Positions 63,584-64,000 of a DNA stretch of 64,000 bases are shown here, one piece after another. Source of the DNA: VBDM01 sp963699535 (GTDB lineage: Bacteria; Pseudomonadota; Gammaproteobacteria; Burkholderiales; SG8-39); contig CAVOUJ010000030.1 in NCBI GenBank assembly GCA_963699535.1, positions 93,848 to 157,847 on the forward strand, in the 5' to 3' direction. The notes below the pieces were generated by a model. It did no database searches. It was not told where the DNA came from and worked only from the letters and a program-made list of their open reading frames with translations. How positions within the stretch are numbered: position 1 is the first letter of the stretch; each line of letters starts with the position of its first letter. The position numbers and the translations under genes are program-made.

Positions 63584-63911
63584 CGTCGATCGGCTTGGTG
63601 ATATAGCCGTCGAAGCCCGCGGCCAGCGCGCGTTCGCGATCCACGGGCATCGCGTGCGCGGTGAGCGCGACCACCTTCCAGCGATGGGATCCCTCGAGCG
63701 CGCGCAGATCCTCGAGCAACGCGAAGCCGTCGCGCCCCGGCAGCTGAATATCGAGCAGTACGAGATCCGGCTCGGGTGAGTGGGTGCGCATGGTCTCCAC
63801 GAGCCCGTCGCCGCTCGGCATCGGGATCACCGTATGCCCGCGCAACGACAGCAATGTAGCCAGGAGCTTCAGGCTGTCCGGCTGGTCTTCCACCACCACG
63901 ATTGTGGGCAT
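63486..63911 (-). CDS. stand-alone response regulator receiver
   Basis: 141 residues: VVEDQPDSLKLLATLL, phospho-acceptor LVLLDIQLPGRDG, VALTAHAMP and the conserved Lys in GYITKPID. The C-terminus is a Gly/Ser repeat (GGSGGSGGS) with no output domain, so it acts by phosphotransfer or protein contact. Its ATG touches the stop of the upstream histidine kinase. Confidence 0.9.
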   Translation of the reverse strand: MPTIVVVEDQPDSLKLLATLLSLRGHTVIPMPSGDGLVETMRTHSPEPDLVLLDIQLPGRDGFALLEDLRALEGSHRWKVVALTAHAMPVDRERALAAGFDGYITKPIDVRTFPREVAAYLDRDAGESGGSGGSGGSAASV

Positions 63912-64000
63912 CAGGGTTCTCCGACGGCGGGTCGCGCCTCGTGCGGCAGGGTGAACCAGAACGTACTGCCGCGACCGAGGTCACTCTCGACACCGATCCG
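63911..64000 (-). CDS. sensor histidine kinase, C-terminal end (partial at window edge)
   Basis: The last 29 residues RIGVESDLGRGSTFWFTLPHEARPA match the G2-box end of a HATPase domain (GxGSTFxFTLP). The gene continues beyond 64000. Its stop overlaps the response regulator start, forming a kinase-regulator pair. Confidence 0.85.
   Translation of the reverse strand, partial: RIGVESDLGRGSTFWFTLPHEARPAVGEP

Overview
The window is about 64 kb of high-GC DNA that reads as an uncultured betaproteobacterium, probably a metagenome-assembled contig. The evidence is gene content and order: metG/apbC, xseB-ispA-dxs-folE2, argD-argF-argG, rpsT/murJ, ribF-ileS-lspA-ispH beside a pilE-fimT-pilV-pilW-pilX-pilY1 minor pilin cluster, and yjgA/pmbA are all typical betaproteobacterial neighbourhoods. 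About 11 genes in the first 56 kb carry one or two single-base frameshifts in otherwise well-conserved reading frames, several of them essential genes (ispA, dxs, murJ). This looks more like consensus error than decay.

Layout. 1-3.6 kb: metG (partial), preceded on the same strand by a Ser/Thr kinase, a TPR-like lipoprotein and a nucleotide cyclase/PEGA protein. 3.8-6.5 kb: apbC, then a fold-III ornithine/lysine decarboxylase behind a promoter and an Arg-rich short leader ORF. 6.5-13.8 kb: folA and thyA, separated by a GlrK-QseG-like-GlrR signalling operon and a downstream envelope operon. That operon has a textbook sigma54 promoter and two upstream sites matching the GlrR operator TGTC-N10-GACA. 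13.4-16.5 kb: a DUF2784 membrane protein, a rhodanese, a PLA2-like lipoprotein and a Rieske oxygenase. 16.6-24 kb: xseB-ispA-dxs-folE2, a retropepsin-like protease, a glutamine amidotransferase, a BNR-repeat protein paired with a MoaD-like protein, and yajQ. 24-27.3 kb: exported DUF1501/DUF1800 pair. 27.5-34.4 kb: metallophosphoesterase, argDFG, a small protein and a fold-I Orn/Lys/Arg decarboxylase. 34.5-43.1 kb: rpsT, murJ, SirB1-like, DUF962, ribF-ileS-lspA-ispH. 43.2-51.2 kb: minor pilins and PilY1. 51.4-56.7 kb: Fur-family regulator, tRNA-Thr(CGT), PilZ-like protein, esterase, mog, yjgA, pmbA.

56.8-62.9 kb: a quinate/shikimate-type catabolic cluster. It holds a truncated aroE end, aroQ, an HPPD-like protein, a TIM-barrel 3-dehydroshikimate dehydratase candidate, and TRAP transporter genes. 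The TRAP genes contain roughly one extra base per 100 bp. At about 62.88 kb the aroE fragment stops abruptly and an unrelated DUF4097 gene with a two-component system begins on the other side. This may be an assembly junction.

The most interesting candidates are the GlrR/sigma54 envelope operon, the Arg-rich leader upstream of the decarboxylase (reminiscent of enterobacterial SpeFL), the kinase-lipoprotein-cyclase trio, and the split QuiC-type dehydratase. All functional calls are from sequence motifs and recall of families; no database search was possible.
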